The notes below the pieces were generated by a model. The model saw only the letters and a program-made list of their open reading frames with translations, had not been told where the DNA came from and ran no database searches. DNA of 49,058 bases from contig NZ_BBYM01000051.1 in NCBI RefSeq assembly GCF_001570405.1, positions 1 through 49,058 of the forward strand. The letters are read 5' to 3'. The translations under genes and the position numbers were made by a program. This document shows positions 48,426-49,058 of this stretch, piece after piece. This stretch comes from Microtetraspora niveoalba (GTDB lineage Bacteria > Actinomycetota > Actinomycetes > Streptosporangiales > Streptosporangiaceae). Each line of letters opens with the position of its first letter. The stretch's first letter is position 1.

Positions 48426-48472
48426 GTCCTCAAGCGCTCGGTGGTCTTGTGGGTGAAAGAGGCGATGGGCCG

Positions 48473-48667
48473 GTGAGCGTGGCGGCCTTCATATGCTCTC
48501 AGAAGACCGACTACGACATCGACCACGCCACCAGTTGCCGGGCGCTGGGGGTGTCGCAGTCGTGGTTCTACAAGTGGAAGAACCGCATCGACGTCGAGAT
48601 GCCCACGGCCCGCGACCAGCGGCGCAACGACCTGGACGCCGAGATCATCCGCCTGTTCGAGGGGTGA
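48473..48667 (+). pseudogene. IS3 transposase OrfB, 5' fragment
   Basis: From GTG at 48473 the frame reads VSVAAFICSQKTDYDIDHAT, CRALGVSQSWFYKWKNR and DLDAEIIRLFEG, the conserved start of IS3 OrfB. The DDE integrase core is missing; similarity stops at about 48661 and a stop comes at once. The start overlaps the OrfA stop, the usual arrangement of this group. Confidence 0.8.
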
Positions 48668-49058
48668 CGTCCCCTCGGGTGGTGTAACTCCAAGCTGACA
48701 AAGCAAGCCCCGGACATGGGACGAGCCATCGTGTGACCGTCAGCGAGTTCCCGACCAAAGGTTCTCGCGGAGGACACCACACGATGGCTCTGGACCAGTC
48801 TGCCCTGCTCGACCTGCTGGAGTCTTTGAAAGCCGCCGACGCCGACGACGTCATCCGCCAAGCGCTCCAAGCCATGCTTCAGGCACTCATCGAAGCAGAG
48901 GCGACCGCGGTGATCGGCGCCGCACCCCACCAGCGCACCGAGCAGCGCACCACCCACCGCAACGGCTACCGCGACCGGCTACTCACTACCGCAGCCGGAG
49001 ACCTGGAACTGAAGATCCCCAAACTGCGGTCCGGGTCGTTCTTCCCCTCCCTGCTGGA
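48661..49058 (+). mobile_element. IS256-family element, left part
   Basis: The left end begins about where IS3 OrfB stops (GTGACGTCCCCTCGGGTGG). A 120-bp leader precedes the transposase start. The element leaves the window, so its right end and target duplication cannot be checked. Confidence 0.7.
48784..49058 (+). CDS. IS256-family (mutator) transposase, N-terminal part
   Basis: The first 91 residues are seen: MALDQSALLDLLESLKAADA, then IRQALQAMLQALIEAEATAVIG, QRTTHRNGYRDRLLTT and GDLELKIPKLRSGSFFPS. This is the typical start of the mutator family, where H-R-N-G-Y-R and L-x-I-P-K-L-R-x-G-S-F-P are conserved. The DDE catalytic residues lie beyond the window. ATG at 48784 follows GGAGG upstream (48766-48770). 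Confidence 0.88.
   Translation, partial: MALDQSALLDLLESLKAADADDVIRQALQAMLQALIEAEATAVIGAAPHQRTEQRTTHRNGYRDRLLTTAAGDLELKIPKLRSGSFFPSLL

Larger units (their letters stand above)
46790..48661 (+). mobile_element. IS3-family element, interrupted by IS110 and truncated by IS256
   Basis: OrfA begins at 46796, breaks off at 47119, and resumes at 48426 in the correct frame to its stop, followed by the OrfB start; OrfB is then cut at about 48661. The element is dead. Left terminal repeats were not identified with confidence; the interval 46405-46789 holds the toxin promoter and otherwise no gene I can support. Confidence 0.8.

Overview
The window is high-GC actinobacterial chromosome, most like Streptosporangiaceae or a relative (Nonomuraea, Streptosporangium, Microbispora). 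This rests on synteny and gene families (DUF5703-topA, an MFS-dTMP kinase fusion, holB, SigE-like ECF factors, a chaplin-like repeat protein, a pSAM2-type integrative element), many GTG/TTG starts and strong third-position GC. No 16S rRNA is present, so the genus is inference.

Region 1 (1-26.2 kb) is mostly vertical core. It holds a sarcosine-oxidase-like flavoprotein, a broken PadR regulator, a secreted serine hydrolase and a hemolysin-III membrane protein. A small decayed island (SMI1/KNR4 gene plus the tail of a tyrosine integrase) abuts tRNA-Leu(GAG). Next come an M20 peptidase, a six-repeat chaplin-like surface protein, DUF5703, topA with a very strong hairpin terminator, a membrane metallophosphoesterase, the MFS-Tmk fusion and holB. 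Two ECF sigma factors follow, each overlapping a putative membrane anti-sigma gene; the second partner carries an FtsX-type extracellular domain. An M20 amidohydrolase, a TRIC/UPF0126 channel, a RicT/PSP1 protein, a secreted alpha/beta hydrolase and tRNA-Thr(CGT) close the region.

Region 2 (26.16 to about 37.6 kb) is an actinomycete integrative and conjugative element (AICE) inserted at the 3' end of tRNA-Thr. In minus orientation it has integrase, excisionase, a RepSA-like initiator, small conserved genes, a DUF2637 Spd-like protein and an FtsK/TraSA translocase, with a divergent GntR/KorSA regulator. A PIN-domain gene sits between tRNA and integrase. A regulatory module follows: two paralogous HTH-DUF5919 proteins, a Nudix hydrolase, an HD hydrolase and a double GntR protein. 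Three related palindromic operators link these operons. No right attachment site was found.

Region 3 (37.6-49.06 kb) is visibly less GC-rich in parts and looks like acquired cargo. It contains a zinc-repeat/endonuclease VII protein, a decayed gene, and a three-gene operon (winged-helix-like protein, Rad50/SMC-like ATPase, PD-(D/E)XK nuclease) that resembles a Lamassu/ABC-3C-type defence system but is not confidently any named type. A HigB / HigA-ImmA pair follows, then a nest of insertion sequences: an IS3 element interrupted by an intact IS110 element and truncated by an IS256 element that leaves the window. The IS110 leader contains short segments matching both its own ends and its actual target, as expected of a bridge RNA.
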